Assembly (NCBI GenBank): GCA_008694505.1
Contig: VZDJ01007755.1
Span: 4,341,790-4,405,789, forward strand
From: Cyanoderma ruficeps
Taxonomy: Eukaryota > Chordata > Aves > Passeriformes > Timaliidae
DNA length: 64,000 bases
Direction of reading: 5' to 3'
Shown: one piece after another, positions 45,701-58,140 of the stretch
Numbering within the stretch: position 1 is the stretch's first letter
Layout: each line of letters opens with the position of its first letter
The notes under the pieces: generated by a model
Databases searched by the model: none
What the model saw: the letters and a program-made list of their open reading frames with translations, nothing else
Told to the model about the DNA's origin: nothing
Made by a program: the position numbers and the translations under genes

Positions 45701-47851
45701 ATACTTTTCTGAGGCTGGCCCTTAAATCTGGCAGGCAAAAGTTACAAATCTGAAGAAAGTTACTGGTGATTGATTGCTCCTTGCACCATCTTTTAAGAAA
45801 TGACCAGTACTGGCCTCCATAAAGGAGTTTTTCCTTTTTTCTATAGCAGAGTGCAGTACTACTAGGACTGTCCTACAAGGTAACTGAATTCCAGCGTAAT
45901 CAAGGGTCTCCACTCTCTAAACCTGAGAATTATGAAATAATATAAAGTGGATGAGGGTACCTGTTTACACAAAAAAAGTTGGTGTGAGACATCAAAAGGC
46001 AAAACTAAGAACCAAATTTGCCCCCTGCCAAGGGAACAGCTGTTCAACAAACTGGACACCCACCAAAATTGTGCAGTGCTTTTTGCTGGGCCATCTTGCA
46101 AAATGCTGGCTTGATCAGCATGACACAGGGATATTGGTTTGGGTTCTGTGGCCTGAGCTTCTTGACTCTTCAGGACCTTAACTCCAGACACGTAAAATTA
46201 ACAGTTCCCTTCACAGAAAAAAATAAATCCAAGGTTGTTGGGAGTTCCAATCTTGGTGCAGCGTCTCTCAGCACAGAGTGTGAGATCCTTAAGCAAGTAA
46301 TTTTTTTTGTACAAACCTGCTTCTTTTAGTGCACACTTTGTTCCTTGTTTTTGTTCTTATTACAACACTCTTGTTGTGATCATCATTGTAGTCTTTCATC
46401 CATTCAGTCCTTATAATACTAAATATGGAAATGTAGTTCTACAAGAAACTGGACTTAAATTCACTGAGGATTCAGAGCCAATAATTTTGTTTCTTGCTTG
46501 TTTTATCCTGCTGTTTGGGTATGCTAGAGTGCAGTTCCCTGCTTTTTTCCCATTGTTTCTGCAGCTGTGAGGATTAGAGATGCTTGTTTTTTAATGAAAA
46601 TTGAGACTTTGCAGAACTGTTTTCCTAATAAATTAGGGCTTTGCATCAGAAAAACAAAACAAACCAAAAAGTTGAAACAGTTTTCCGCCCTTCTTACTTT
46701 GCTAATCCTCACTGGCCTCAGCTTCATTCTGCTGTTCCATGCAACCTATTCCTGTTTCCCTGGCTTGGTGGTTTTGTAGCATTCAGAGTCTTCTGTATTG
46801 TTTATGTTTTGCTTTGTTTTCTTTTGTCTGCTCTGCTTGCCATAAAGCATCTCACTTTTCAACCAGGCAAGGCAGAATAACAGGGCAGAGAGTTTCTGCT
46901 CTTTTGGGATTTGGTAAAGTGAAGTATTTGAATCAAGTTGGAGAGACTTGACTGAGCAGCACTAGGCCAAGATGAGAGGGGGCTGTTAGTAAATCTCACC
47001 CCACATATATTATGGAATCACAGAAATTGTCTCTGGGATGTGAAGATAATGAAGAGAAACTGTATCACCTCCCCTCCTGGATGATTCTTGTATAAATGAA
47101 AATGTGGGATATCAGGAAACTCCTTTATTCTCTGTTTAAAAGTATTGGTCTCTCCTCCTTCCAGGAGCCTGGGTGGCTGCTTGTGCCACCCACTAGTGCA
47201 GGCCAGAAGGACTCCTGGGCTTCTGCTACCACCAGTTCAGGTATTCTTGGTAGTTGGTGGTCTGGCCTTACTCCCCAAGCTGCTACTTAGTGATTGATGA
47301 CTGTGTAAATGTTACGAAAGTTCTAAAGAGGCACTTCTGAAAGGGCACTTCTGATGCAAAGGGAAAGTTCTCCCCACCTCCTTCTCTTCCAGCCTTTGGA
47401 CCTGCAGCGCTGGCTTGGCTGACGCTCCATCTCCATCTCATTGATCACTCTAAACTTGCATGAAGGGCAATGGGAAGGAGGGACTGGCTGACTCCCCACA
47501 GAAAGAGATGCTTGTAGCAACACCTGAAGTTAACTGAGCCTTTAGAGTCCTAAAGTCCTAAAAGGGCTGCTAGGCCATGGTGGTCTCCTGCTGCATGGGA
47601 AGAGACTTTAGGAAGAAACCCCACTTGTATTGCGCCCCAGGTGTTTGCACATCCTCTGTCTGCTGCTTCCTGTGCCCATTCCCATTACTCAAGGAGCCAT
47701 CTGGTCAAACACCAGAGCTGTATCCTGGGCCTCAGCAATGCCACTGAGGGCTGCTCCCCTTGGGTGGCAGTTGGTACTGCCAGCTCTGAGAAGCTGTTCT
47801 GTCATCCTGTTGAAACCACTTCTCCACATTAAGCAAGATGGAAAGCTAGTA
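39761..47851. other. Intergenic region downstream of ARMC1
   Basis: I see no coding exon. Open frames are all under 110 codons and resemble nothing known. There are short poly-A/T runs and an 11-base inverted repeat at 43940-43980. In mammals ARMC1 is followed by a gene-poor stretch, which fits. Confidence 0.6.
43940..43980. repeat. Perfect 11-base inverted repeat, 19-base loop
   Basis: TCACTGTGAAA at 43940-43950 pairs with TTTCACAGTGA at 43970-43980. The stem does not extend outward or inward, so it is shorter than a microRNA precursor stem. Confidence 0.85.
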
Positions 47852-48312
47852 AGTCACAGAATCACAGGTTGGAATTGACCTCTGAGACCATTGAGTCCAG
47901 CCTGTGACCAAACACCACCTTGTCAACTAGACCATGGCAAAGTGCCATGTCCAATCTTTCCTTAAACACCTCCATGGATGGTGACACCATCACCTCCCTG
48001 GGCAGCCCATTCCAATGTGTAATCATTCTTTCTCTATAATTTCTTCCTAATGTCTAACCAGAAACTCCCTTAGTGCAGCTTAAGACTGTGACCTCTCGTG
48101 CTCTTTATCTGCCTTCGAGAAGAGGCTGAACTCCTTCGGGCTACAACTTTCTTTCAGGGACTTGTAGAAAGCGATAAGGTCACCCTTGAGCCTTCTTTAT
48201 TCCAGGCTGAACACTCCCAGCTTCCTCAGCCCGTCCTCATCGGACTTGTGCTCCAGACCCTCCACCAGCTCCGTTTCTCTCCTCGGGACGCTCCAGCCCG
48301 CAGTGTCCTTGC
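47852..48312 (-). mobile_element. CR1 LINE fragment
   Basis: Antisense CR1 text begins AAGTCACAGAATCACAGG and runs through GGCAGCCCATTCCAATGTG, CAGGCTGAACACTCCCAGC and CTCCAGACCCTCCACCAGC, ending near GGGACGCTCCAGC. It abuts the GC-rich island on the right. Confidence 0.92.
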
Positions 48313-48392
48313 CCAGGCGCGGTCCCGGTCAGGGTGGCACCTGTTGCGGCTGTGGCGGGTGCGGGCGGTGCCGGGTGCGCAGCGGGGCGGCA

Positions 48393-48406
48393 GCACTAGA
48401 TGGCAG
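48393..48406 (+). promoter_or_regulatory. CTCF-type motif
   Basis: GCACTAGATGGCAG fits the CTCF core CCASYAGRKGGCRS at all but the first position. It lies in the isolated CpG island. Binding is inferred only from the motif. Confidence 0.5.
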
Positions 48407-48456
48407 CATGGACGTGCCGATGGCCGGGAGGCGCCAGGGAACGGGAACCGGGATCG

Positions 48457-48520
48457 AGACAGGCAGGGAGAGAGGGAACGAGACAGGGAGAGAGGGAACG
48501 AGACAGGGAGAGAGAGAGAC
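48457..48520 (+). repeat. Purine-rich tandem repeat, unit about 20 bases, three copies
   Basis: Units start AGACAGG at 48457, 48481 and 48501 and follow the pattern AGACAGGGAGAGAGGGAACG. The first unit has a four-base insertion, and the last drifts into GA repeats. Confidence 0.9.
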
Positions 48521-48590
48521 CGCGCAGCCCGCCGGGGGATGCTGGCACCGCAGCCCCCGGCGCTTTCCTGGATGAGGTACGAGGCTGTAG

Positions 48591-51500
48591 ATGTCTTCCC
48601 GTCTTTTGACTCCTTTGGAATTTTTCGTTTGTTTGTTTCTTTTAAATGAATTTTTTTCACTTTTCTGCCTAACTTTGTGTGGTTTACATAAATGGAGCAT
48701 TACAATTTCTTTGTTCTCATATGGATCTCAAGCTTACATTTCTTCAATTTTTTATTTTGTTGGAATTTGCTTTGTTTTTAGAAAAACTCCTGGAAGTGAG
48801 TTTTGTCTCTAAATAAAGACCACTGTTTATTTTTTTACAATTAATTTATTCATAACTGCATATAAAGTGCTACAGACAATCTTAATGACCCATGAAATGG
48901 AATGGATAGTGGGTTTTGCATGTCTGTGTGTAAATATTTGCAGATTTATGCTCTGTGTGCCACCTGCTTGAGTGACAGAAGTCCTGAGCTGATCTACCTG
49001 ACAGCAGTGCAAGCACAGGATAACTTAATCCTAGTTTTATCCCAAATGTAACACAAATCAGAATTCAACACAGGTTCTTTGCAAATAAATGCCCCCTTCT
49101 AGGTCGTGCTTTGGTTCCAGAGCAAGGGGAGTTCCTTCTGGTTCAACCTCCAGACCCACATTTCAGCCAGGCCCCAGGTATTGCCAAGGAGTTTGTAGGT
49201 TTGTAGGTTTAGTTTGCATGAGCAGTCACAGGGGCTGATGGCTGGCTCTCAGACTTGCCCAGCACATGGCTAAGGCTGCTGTAACAGGTTTTCACCCAAT
49301 GCCCCATCACTGTTGTCGTTTCTGGCGGACTTTAAAATACGGGAATGTGAGCAGAGCCTCTCTTCTTCATCTATCCTGGTGTTTCTCACAGTGATACATT
49401 GGAAGAATGTCCAACTAAATGAGGAATTAGTGAGAAGCACCAAGAAGTGTTTCCTGAAAGTGGCTACAGTTTTGTCTCTGTGTGTTTATTTTTATTTTGG
49501 ACTGTGTTGTGCCTCATTCAGGACTGGGAGCAGGAATGGCAGCCTGGCCCCTCCATTCCTAGAGAGAGCTGACTCCCTTGCAAGGATGGTGCTGGCACCA
49601 CGAGTGCCTCTGGGCTGCTGTGGCTCTGGGGTTGGTCCATGGGTGTGCGGAAGGCTGAGTGAGGCAAAGGAGAGGTCTGCACCCTTTAGCTATGCTGGCA
49701 CATGTGAAGTTAGGCCTAGGTTAATGCAGCCAAAATTTGAGCTCCAAGTTTCTCCCTTAGAAAGTGATGCCCTTCCACTCTGTCTGGCTTAGCTTCTAAA
49801 AAATAGAGGAATTAACAGTCAAATTACAGGAAACTAGTGCCTCTGTTGTGGAGACAATCAATACAGAAGGGGCACAAAAACACATTTTAATTTAGAGTCT
49901 AGAGGATCTTTTTCACAATGCCTTGTATGCACTTTATTCCAAAGATCAGAAAGCAGAAACAAGTATTTTTCCCTGTTGTAGGCCCTATTTAAAATGTATC
50001 ACTGGAAGATCAGTTGACGTGGTGGGTATGGATGTATGTATGTGTAGGAGAGAGAAATGTTGTGCATATTCGTTCAAAAGGCTCTTCTTGTTACCTGAAT
50101 GTTTCTGAATAGACAACAGTCTGTTTATAGACTTCTTCCTGCCACCCACAGTGCATATTCATTACCATAATCTATGTTATATTTAAGTAAAATTTCATAA
50201 AATTGCTGCAGGTCTAAAGGCTTTGATATTCTAGCAGTGTGGAATACACAGGACACATGGTCATGGGTATTTCCCTCATGGGACCTTTCCAACAGAAATC
50301 AACTTGGTCTGTGGCCACATCTGCTGATCAAGACCTGCCCACAGAAATTTCAGGAATAGCTTTGTATTATGGTCCTATCTGACCTTGTGTCAGGCTCTGG
50401 TTGTAAGTGCAGCTGAAGATGTAGGTGTAAAGTCTACTGATATTTGTGTCGGGATTAAATTCCCTTCTCATGTCTCTTGGATACTTCCTTGAAAGGAGTC
50501 TGACATATTAGTAGAATGGACTGCTTAAAAGTCTCATCAGTGAAATAAAAAATAGGGATTGAATAATGCCATTTAAAAGTGGATGATGATACCAGTATTC
50601 CATAGAGAGAGAAGCAATAAATGAAAGTTGTGGGTATTACTGACTATGCTACCAAATATTTTGATACCAATTAAAATGTAGTGCCACTAGAGATGTTTTC
50701 TTCATAATATGAGACAGAAGTACAAATACTGACTCAGAGAATGACAGTGGGGAAATGAGCTTGTGTCACAACAGATGTATAACAGGAGAGAGGCACGTAT
50801 AGCGGAGTGATTCAGAAAAAAAAAAGACACGGGATTGCTTGTTATGGAAAAGACAGAATTTGTGGTTTCCGTTGTGGGGACAGAAAAGAGAACTTCTCCT
50901 GACAGTCAGTCAGAAATGAGAATTCGCTCTAGGACTTTAGAAATGCTCCAAATGGCAAGGCCTCATGGTAAGCCTAGATGGTCGTGATCCTGTGACTAAG
51001 GCCAAGCGCAAAACTTGAGGTTTTTTAATCTTTTCAAAGTAAGTCAAACATAGTTGTTATATGAAAACCTCCCAATCTACTATAGGGTATTTTGTCCAAA
51101 ATGAGGCTTGCAGTTTGAAGCACAAGACTTGGAAAGTCTCCTGTGATTTTTGTTCATACAGTATGGACATAATCAAAAGGAAATTTGGGAGGTCTGAATT
51201 CCATTTGGCTTCAACTGGAAATGTTTCCAAGGTGCACTCATAGAGGAAAAAATATGTTCATGTCAGCATCTATATTGTCCTCTTCACAGTGTACATTCAA
51301 CAGTTCAGTGCACAAAGACTATTAGTTCTTTGTTTTTGCCTCTTGCTGTCTTACTAGTAAGATGAAGAAGCAACAGTGGGAACTGGAAACAGGAACAAGC
51401 TATTGAAGAGAGGCATTTTGTGAATCCAGAAGCAGAATGAGCATCCTTTCATTAATATTTTAGCAAAACTGGATTCTTTCCCCAATTAAAATAATGCTAT

Positions 51501-53169
51501 AAAATATAATAGATCCAACATCTGCTGGATCTTCATTAGTTTAATAGTTACAGTTAGATTTCATGGAACTTTAGTGGCAACACTTAAAACTGAAGTACAG
51601 AGGGTGCTTTTTCTACAAATACCTTTGTGCAAAGGAAACTAGTGCCAATTTCCTGATGGTCTTTGTGATACTACTTTAGGATTAATTCTTGTTGCTTCTT
51701 CTGTCTCCAGGTAGATAAATTCTTTATTATGGACAGTAATTTTTGGTTGGTGATCCCAGGGCTATGTTCCCTGCTATACCTGTGTGACTTAGGAAAGTCA
51801 TCCAATGTTTTGCCCTTTAGCTTTAAGCTGGGCAAATGAAGGCATCAGGTTTTCCCCCTGGGTGGTTAATGACAGTGTTCCAGACTGGATGTGTCTGCAG
51901 AGGGAGTTGGATTCTCCGTGCCATCTAAGCTGAGGTACACACACCAAACAGGGAAACACCAGTTGGAGGGCAAAGCCCCTTTGCAGCAGTGATCCCATGA
52001 AGACCACGCATACCAAAATGAACACATACTTGTACTGCTATGCAGAGCCTGTGTCAACTCCTCAGACTTGTGCCTGAGGATTTATTAAAGGCTAATCTAC
52101 ATCTTTTTTTTTGTTTCTTCCTCAAATCCCTGCTAATTGGATCAGACCAGTCTTAATCTTCTTCTTTACAATTGACCCTTGAGATGATTAGACACACTAG
52201 CTACTTCTAGAGACAAATCTTTTTAAGGGACTGCAACACTAGCGACCTCCATAGGAAATATCCCTCCCTTTATTATCCTAAATGGCTATTTAGTGTCTAA
52301 CAGGGACAAGCAAATTATGATCTTGGCACTGAGGAACATGAATTCCATTGGTGTGACTGTGTACCCTTCATGTTGTGAGCAGAGGATAAGGAGAATGATC
52401 ACACAGCTTTCTCAGCCTCTCCCTCCTTTTTTATCACTCATATCTTCCTTGCACCAGAAGTTCCAGAAATAGTGTTTTTCAGGTATTCTTGTGAGTTAAG
52501 ATAAAACAGATGGGCTGAGATCTGGAGATACAGACCCAATCCAGGTGTCATGAAAAGTCAGGGGGAAAGGGAGAGGAATATCTGCCAGTGGTTGCTGAAG
52601 GAGGCAAAGTCAGTGGATCAAGATACCTCAAACAGTGTTAAAGATGACAGGATGATGTGAAGTATCAGTCAGATCTCAGCATTACTAAGTTAAGGAATGC
52701 TTGGTTAACTTAATGTACAGTCAGCTGCAACTTGGAGAAAGGGGGGGATCATTAGTTGCTGCCAATTCTCTCTAGACACACTTAATTTCACTATCAGGAT
52801 CAACTATTTTGTCACAGTTTCCTCTTACTTAGAAAACCTGTGAGGTTCAAGGGTGCTACTTGGGGAGTATCAAAGTAAATGAATGGAAAAGAACAAACAT
52901 TGCCAAAAATAGGGACAGGAAGTTCATCCTTATGGACCTGTGCACTAGTGGTATACAAAGAAATGTCAGAAAGGACAAAAGGCGGTGCTTTAATGCATTT
53001 CTGTTCAGTGCACCACAATCCAACTGCATATCTGCAACTATTAAAATATACAAACACCTTAAAATAATGTGGAATCAGAAGAAACTTAAAGTGACCTTTG
53101 CACTTGGGAGACGAGGAGATGCCTGAAATGGTCGATGGGATATTAACATACAGTTATTGCTCCTTTTGC
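48591..53169. other. Intergenic region
   Basis: I see no coding exon. A weaker CTCF-like core on the minus strand lies at 48957-48970. Short open frames (for example at 49313 and 49923) have no recognisable family. No CR1 copy was recognised here. Confidence 0.55.
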
Positions 53170-53221
53170 TAACTTTGTGCCTGGATGAAAGAGATTCTCA
53201 GAATACCAGAGTCTCATTAAC
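53170..53221. repeat. Dispersed 52-base repeat, copy 1
   Basis: It aligns without gaps with 55129-55180 at about 43 of 52 positions, sharing GTGCCT, ATTCTCAGAA and TCATTAAC. Neither copy matches a family I know. The two copies flank a CR1 insertion. Confidence 0.6.
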
Positions 53222-54189
53222 TGCTTGCTGATAAGTTGTCTGACTGCTTGCTTCTCATTCGGCTGGGAGACAATTCGTTTCCCACTGCTTGGCTTGAAAT
53301 GCTGAACAGTTGAGCTTATTAATTTTTATCAATATACCACCAGTGGCCTGAAGACCCTTTCACTCAACACCTTCTCTTTTTAGAGTCTTGACAAATGCTG
53401 CTGCTCTGGCTTGTGCAGCCATACATCACAGGGTCAGAGGTCTTGGGCTCACATAGGGACAGGATTTTAATAAACATGGAAAGCCACGCTAGGCTGTCAG
53501 CAGGTGGTGTGCCAGCGTGGAGTTGAGTAAGGCATAACACAAGTGAAACCCTTTAGGTTTAGACTCTTCATTACTCTTTGCAAAAGCAGAAATAGAACCA
53601 ATATCTTGGTTGACAAGCTAGACCATGGAAATAAGTTGTATGCATGTGCACGTGTGGTTCCTAGTGTAGTAATCCAGACCTGATCTGCACAGTAAAGACT
53701 TTCCTGCAGCACACACAGATCTCATAGCTGTGCCTCTAATAGGTAGAGTGTTGGACCACTTGGTTGAAGAGTCCTGTGTATGTGTCATAATCACATAAGT
53801 TAAATTCAGCTAGCTGCTTGTAGAGCTGTCAGCCTGAATGCTCTTGAAATTAAGCTTTCACAGTTTGCCATCTGGGTCCTGTATGAAGGCAAAAATGTTT
53901 CCCATCTCTAGTACCATGTATTAAGAGACAAAAATTGAAGTTTTCTATACACCTGCCAAGCCCACATCTTGGTACCAATTATGGTTGAGAGTTTTCTTGG
54001 AAAAACATCCATATTACAAAAATGAATCTTTTTGATAGTGTACTGGAAACATTTAGTTTAGAAGTTTATGTTACGCATGACTGGAATTGCACGCCTGCCT
54101 TCATAACTGTAGTCAAATCTTGATCTCTTTACTCAGTTCTAATTCAGGCAAGAATCCCATTCACCTAAGTGGGCTGAAGTGGCTGGTAA

Positions 54190-54738
54190 CTGGCCTACTC
54201 AGCCCTGGTGAGGCATATCTGGAGTGCTGTGTCCGGTTCTGGGGTCCTCAGTACAAAAGAAACACAGAACTTCTGGAGCAGGTCCTACAAAGATGGGCTA
54301 CAAAGATGATAAAGGGTCTGGAGCATTTCTCTTATGAGGAAAGGCTGAGGGAGCTGGGCCTGTTCAGCCTTGGGAAAAGACAACAGAAAGAGGTCCTCAT
54401 CAGTGTGTACCAGTGTCTGAATGGGGAATGTCAAGAGGATCTGGGATCTTGGTGGTGCCAAGCTATAGGACAAGATGCAATGGGCAGAAATGGATGCACA
54501 GAAAGTTCCACTGGAATATTGGGAATCTCTTTACTGTGTGGGTGACTGTGCACTGGAACAGATTACCTAGAAATTTGTGGAGTTTCCATCTCTGCAGATA
54601 TTTAAGAACCATCTGGATGCAATCCTGTGTCGTGCTCTGGGATGACCCAGCTTGAGCAGGGAGGTTGGACCAGATGACCCATTGTGACCTCTTCTGACCG
54701 GCAGAATATGACCCATTCTGTGGTTCTGTGACTCAGTA
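54190..54738 (+). mobile_element. CR1 LINE fragment with ORF2 C-terminal remnant (sense on +)
   Basis: The + strand encodes ECCVRFWGPQYKRNTELLEQ, then EERLRELGLFSLGKRQQ, which is the familiar CR1 ORF2 tail after the RT domain. Frameshifts and stops follow. The 3' end reads GGTTGGACCAGATGACCC and CATTCTGTGGTTCTGTGAC. The copy lacks the 5' part of the element and cannot make a full protein. Confidence 0.92.
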
Positions 54739-57700
54739 TTTAACCCTCCAATTGTTAGGATACATTTGTTGATGAGATTTAATTCAGGAGGGCTTGGCCT
54801 ATAGTGGTGGTTTTAAAAGACCTTAAGAATAATGTAAGGTGACTTTTATGAGTTTTTGAGAGGAATGCTTTGCATCTGGTAAAATAATAGGATTTTTAAA
54901 GACATGAGATGATTGGCAAGTGTTTTGTTCAAATCGTAACTGTTCTTCTGTATAAATCTCCATTTGCATCTATAGGTGAACTAATGAAAAGTCGTGTGTT
55001 TGTTTTGATTGTGTCACAAACTCTAACTTCTTGAGATTGCAGGAAGACAAGGTCTCTTCACAACCCTAAGGTGAAGAGGCAGGGGGTGGCTGCAATGGAG
55101 CATGGTGTAGCAGCATGCAACCTGTTGGTAACTGTGTGCCTAGATGAACGAAATTCTCAGAACATTAGTGTGTCATTAACATAACAGCAAAAGGTAGCTA
55201 GATAGGAGGGTGAATATAGTCACTGGAGAGAATTGTAGTAATACATTTCCGTTCCTAAGTTATAAACATAGATTTAGCTCTGAAGGGTGAGGTGAAGTGT
55301 GTGTCTCGTGTCACTCCAAGCTATCCTAGTCCCTCCTTGCAGATCTTACAAGCTGGAAGTCCTATAGCTTTGGTATAAATAGATGGGAACCAGACAAATG
55401 AACGGATGGTTAAAGACACACTGATTTCCCGATTTTGGTTGTCTTATGGCTGTGATGTTAATGTAGAAGTCACTTTTCTGTGTGCCAGTACACAGCACTG
55501 ACACTTCTCTCTTTCTCTAACAGTGGTGCCACATCCTCTGCGTGACATCAGGGCCCTACTAAAGGCTCATCTCCCTCTGTTTCAAGCACCTAAAAATACT
55601 GAAACCATGGTGGTTGCCGGGGTGTTGTGCAGTTTATGATTGTGTGTTGGAGATATTTTGATAATTCTGCAAGGGACCTCTCATTTTTAGTTAGTGAGTG
55701 TATTTGTTTTATTATAGGGGGTTTTTTTTTGTTTGTTTAATTTTTTAAATTAAAGCTTGATATTGTATACCTGAACCATAGCCCTAATAAAATAAATGGT
55801 AATATCAGCAACTGTAGTTTCATGGGAAGAGCTACAGCTCTAGAGGTCTCCAACACATCAGTGATGGCTCTTACAGTGGTGGTTCTATATTTGCATCTGA
55901 GGGAGATGCATGAGTATTTAGTTGCACATTTGTGTCTTTGCTGGTTACAGCGTATTAATAAGCACTTGTCTGTTTATTAACAGAACCCTGTTTTAAATCT
56001 AAAAGGGAAAAAAAGCAACCAAGGCTTATGGGCTTGAACTTTCTGTGCTTAGCAGCAAAGAAACATATAATCAGAAAAAAGGAATCAGCTTGTGAATGAA
56101 TTCTTAATTTAAAAATAAGGCAACATCATTGCATAATTATATTTTTAATTATTTGACTAATTATTGACTAATTGACTATAATATATGAAGACAGTGCTAA
56201 CAAATCATGGCTTTGGGAAATGTTTACTTTCAGGATCAGTATAACATGTATTTGCACAAACAGTAATGCTGAATTGAAACATCTAGACGGCCTCAAAGCT
56301 GGATGTGGTTGGTAAAAATAGGAAATGAATCTCAGTTGGTTTCTTTAATTTTTTTTGTCAGCAAATTCTTAAAATCAAAGCATAAAGACTGGGAAAAATA
56401 GCAGTTTTGATTTTTCAAATGAGTATATTTTTTTCAGAAATTATTAAGGTATTTTTTCCATAACCATTTCTGTATTTTTTTCTAGATTCCTTTGTGTAGA
56501 TGATATAAAACACTGTGACACTGTTCTCCACCTCTTTTCTCTAGTGGAATATTTCACTGGTGTTATTATCACGACTATTTTGCTGCGTTCAATGAAATTA
56601 ACATTGATTCCATTTGTTGAATTCATATGGAGACTGCAACTGCACTCTGCCTTATTACCAAATGAGTACAGTTTGCCCTTCAATAATTCTCTAAACTCTG
56701 AAATGCCTGGGAAATAATATGCTGGAGTGTTACCCAACTGTGACTGAAGCACCATTTGTGCGAAGTGTGACAGTGCACGAATGATGTTCCACAATAAAAG
56801 TTCAAATGACATTAATCTTCCAGAGAAGATCATTGACTGGGAAGATGGTTCAAATACAAAATAAAGACGCTGTGGCTGCACTTCACATTATTTCTGAGCA
56901 GTTTCTCTGTATCTGTCCTTTGCAAGTGTGCACGTCAATTATTCTGTTATATACCTAAACATAACCAATGAGAAATTTTAAAAAAATATAATAAATTATA
57001 TAATTTCTGCAACTGCATTAATAAAAATTTACATTTGTGTTTGCATGTAGAGAAATCCTTTTGGCAGTGGTATCATTAAGAATGTAGTGCCAGTGTAATC
57101 CACCCAATTTCAGTGCTTGAGGATGATGGTGTACAACTCATTCCGTGGTTTGGTTTCCTTCTGCCATTTTTTTATTAGAGCCATTCCTCAGCTGAAAGAG
57201 ACACAGGCTCTGACCACTGTTGTTTCCTCACTTTGTAAGATCCCAGTACAGGAAAGAGAAAACAGTGCTATCTAAAAGGAGATTTAAATTTACATGGAGA
57301 TTTAAGTTGTATGGGCCTTGGAAATGGGAGGAATGACCTTTGAGGGATTGTGAAATTTGCTGGTAGGAATATGGGACTGGGAGTTTTCTTATTCCACTTT
57401 CAACCACTTCTATTTCATTTGTTTGATTTTTGTCCTTTGGCTGTGTTCTCTCATGTTTTACTTCCCTCCCTGGGGAAGCGGAGGTAAGAAGAGCATTGCC
57501 CTTGGTGTAATGCAAGTAATTGAGAATCAGCTACTAAATACCTGAACAATTTTGTAGTAAAATTTCCTGAAAATTGTCTTTCAGTGTCCAATCTTGACTT
57601 GAAGATGTGAATTAGTGGGGAAAATTTAGACCAGTGAGGCTGTGATCCTGCAGCATAGATATCAGCCCATTTTTTCCTTCCCTGATTTCCACAATTTGTT

Positions 57701-58009
57701 TAGCTGCTCATCACTGAGCATTCTATAGTCCTTTGGAAGCCAATACCCCATCTAAACTTATCAGCATCTTCAGAAGCTAGAATTCACGTTTCGTGGCTGT
57801 GATTTTGCTGGAAACAGGGAGAATAAATCCAGGCCCTGGCAAGAGCACATGCTGTTTGGGTCCAGCAGTCCTTTGCTCAGGGCCCAAACAGGGAAACAGC
57901 CCCCTAGGGACAGTGGAATCCCATCCTCATCTAGGACTAAAAATTGATTTACTTTTTCATTTATCAGCAAGGAAATTGCTTTTTTTTGGGCTGTGATGAA
58001 CCAACCTTC
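54739..58009. other. Intergenic region
   Basis: No exon is supported. It contains the second copy of the 52-base repeat (55129-55180), several A/T-rich simple stretches and one complex segment, 56480-56890. An open frame of 145 codons on the minus strand there resembles no known protein. Confidence 0.5.
55129..55180. repeat. Dispersed 52-base repeat, copy 2
   Basis: This is the partner of 53170-53221, in the same orientation and about 1.9 kb away. Flanking sequences do not align. Confidence 0.6.
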
Positions 58010-58140
58010 TGACATCGTGTCATAGATTAATTGCAAAAGACCAGAAGGGACTGCTATGACCACCTAATCTGCCTTCTTGCATAATGTAGACCTTTGGACT
58101 TTCACTAAATAACTCACACCTGAAGGCCAGTGTATCCCCA
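58010..58140 (-). mobile_element. Ancient CR1-type 3'-end fragment
   Basis: GTCATAGATTAATTGC, CCAGAAGGGACTGCTATGACC and CACCTAATCTGCCTTC follow the antisense order of an old amniote CR1 subfamily. Divergence is high. Confidence 0.6.

Larger units (their letters stand above)
48313..48590. promoter_or_regulatory. Isolated CpG-rich island in the intergenic region
   Basis: A short CpG-rich block stands alone in A+T-rich intergenic DNA, immediately beside a CR1 copy. It contains a CTCF-type site (48393-48406) and a purine-rich 20-base tandem repeat (48457-48520). A GTACGAGG donor-like site follows at about 48577. It might be an insulator or a start of an unannotated noncoding transcript. Overlapping open frames on both strands look like composition artefacts. 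Confidence 0.5.

Noticed and set aside
48098..48700. Frames of 183 (+), 144 (-) and 129 (+) codons around the isolated CpG island
   Set aside because: They run through a CR1 fragment and a purine-rich tandem repeat, giving low-complexity R/E/G stretches; no protein family fits.
54087..54545. 152-codon frame as a host gene
   Set aside because: Its middle is the CR1 ORF2 tail, so it is a transposon remnant.
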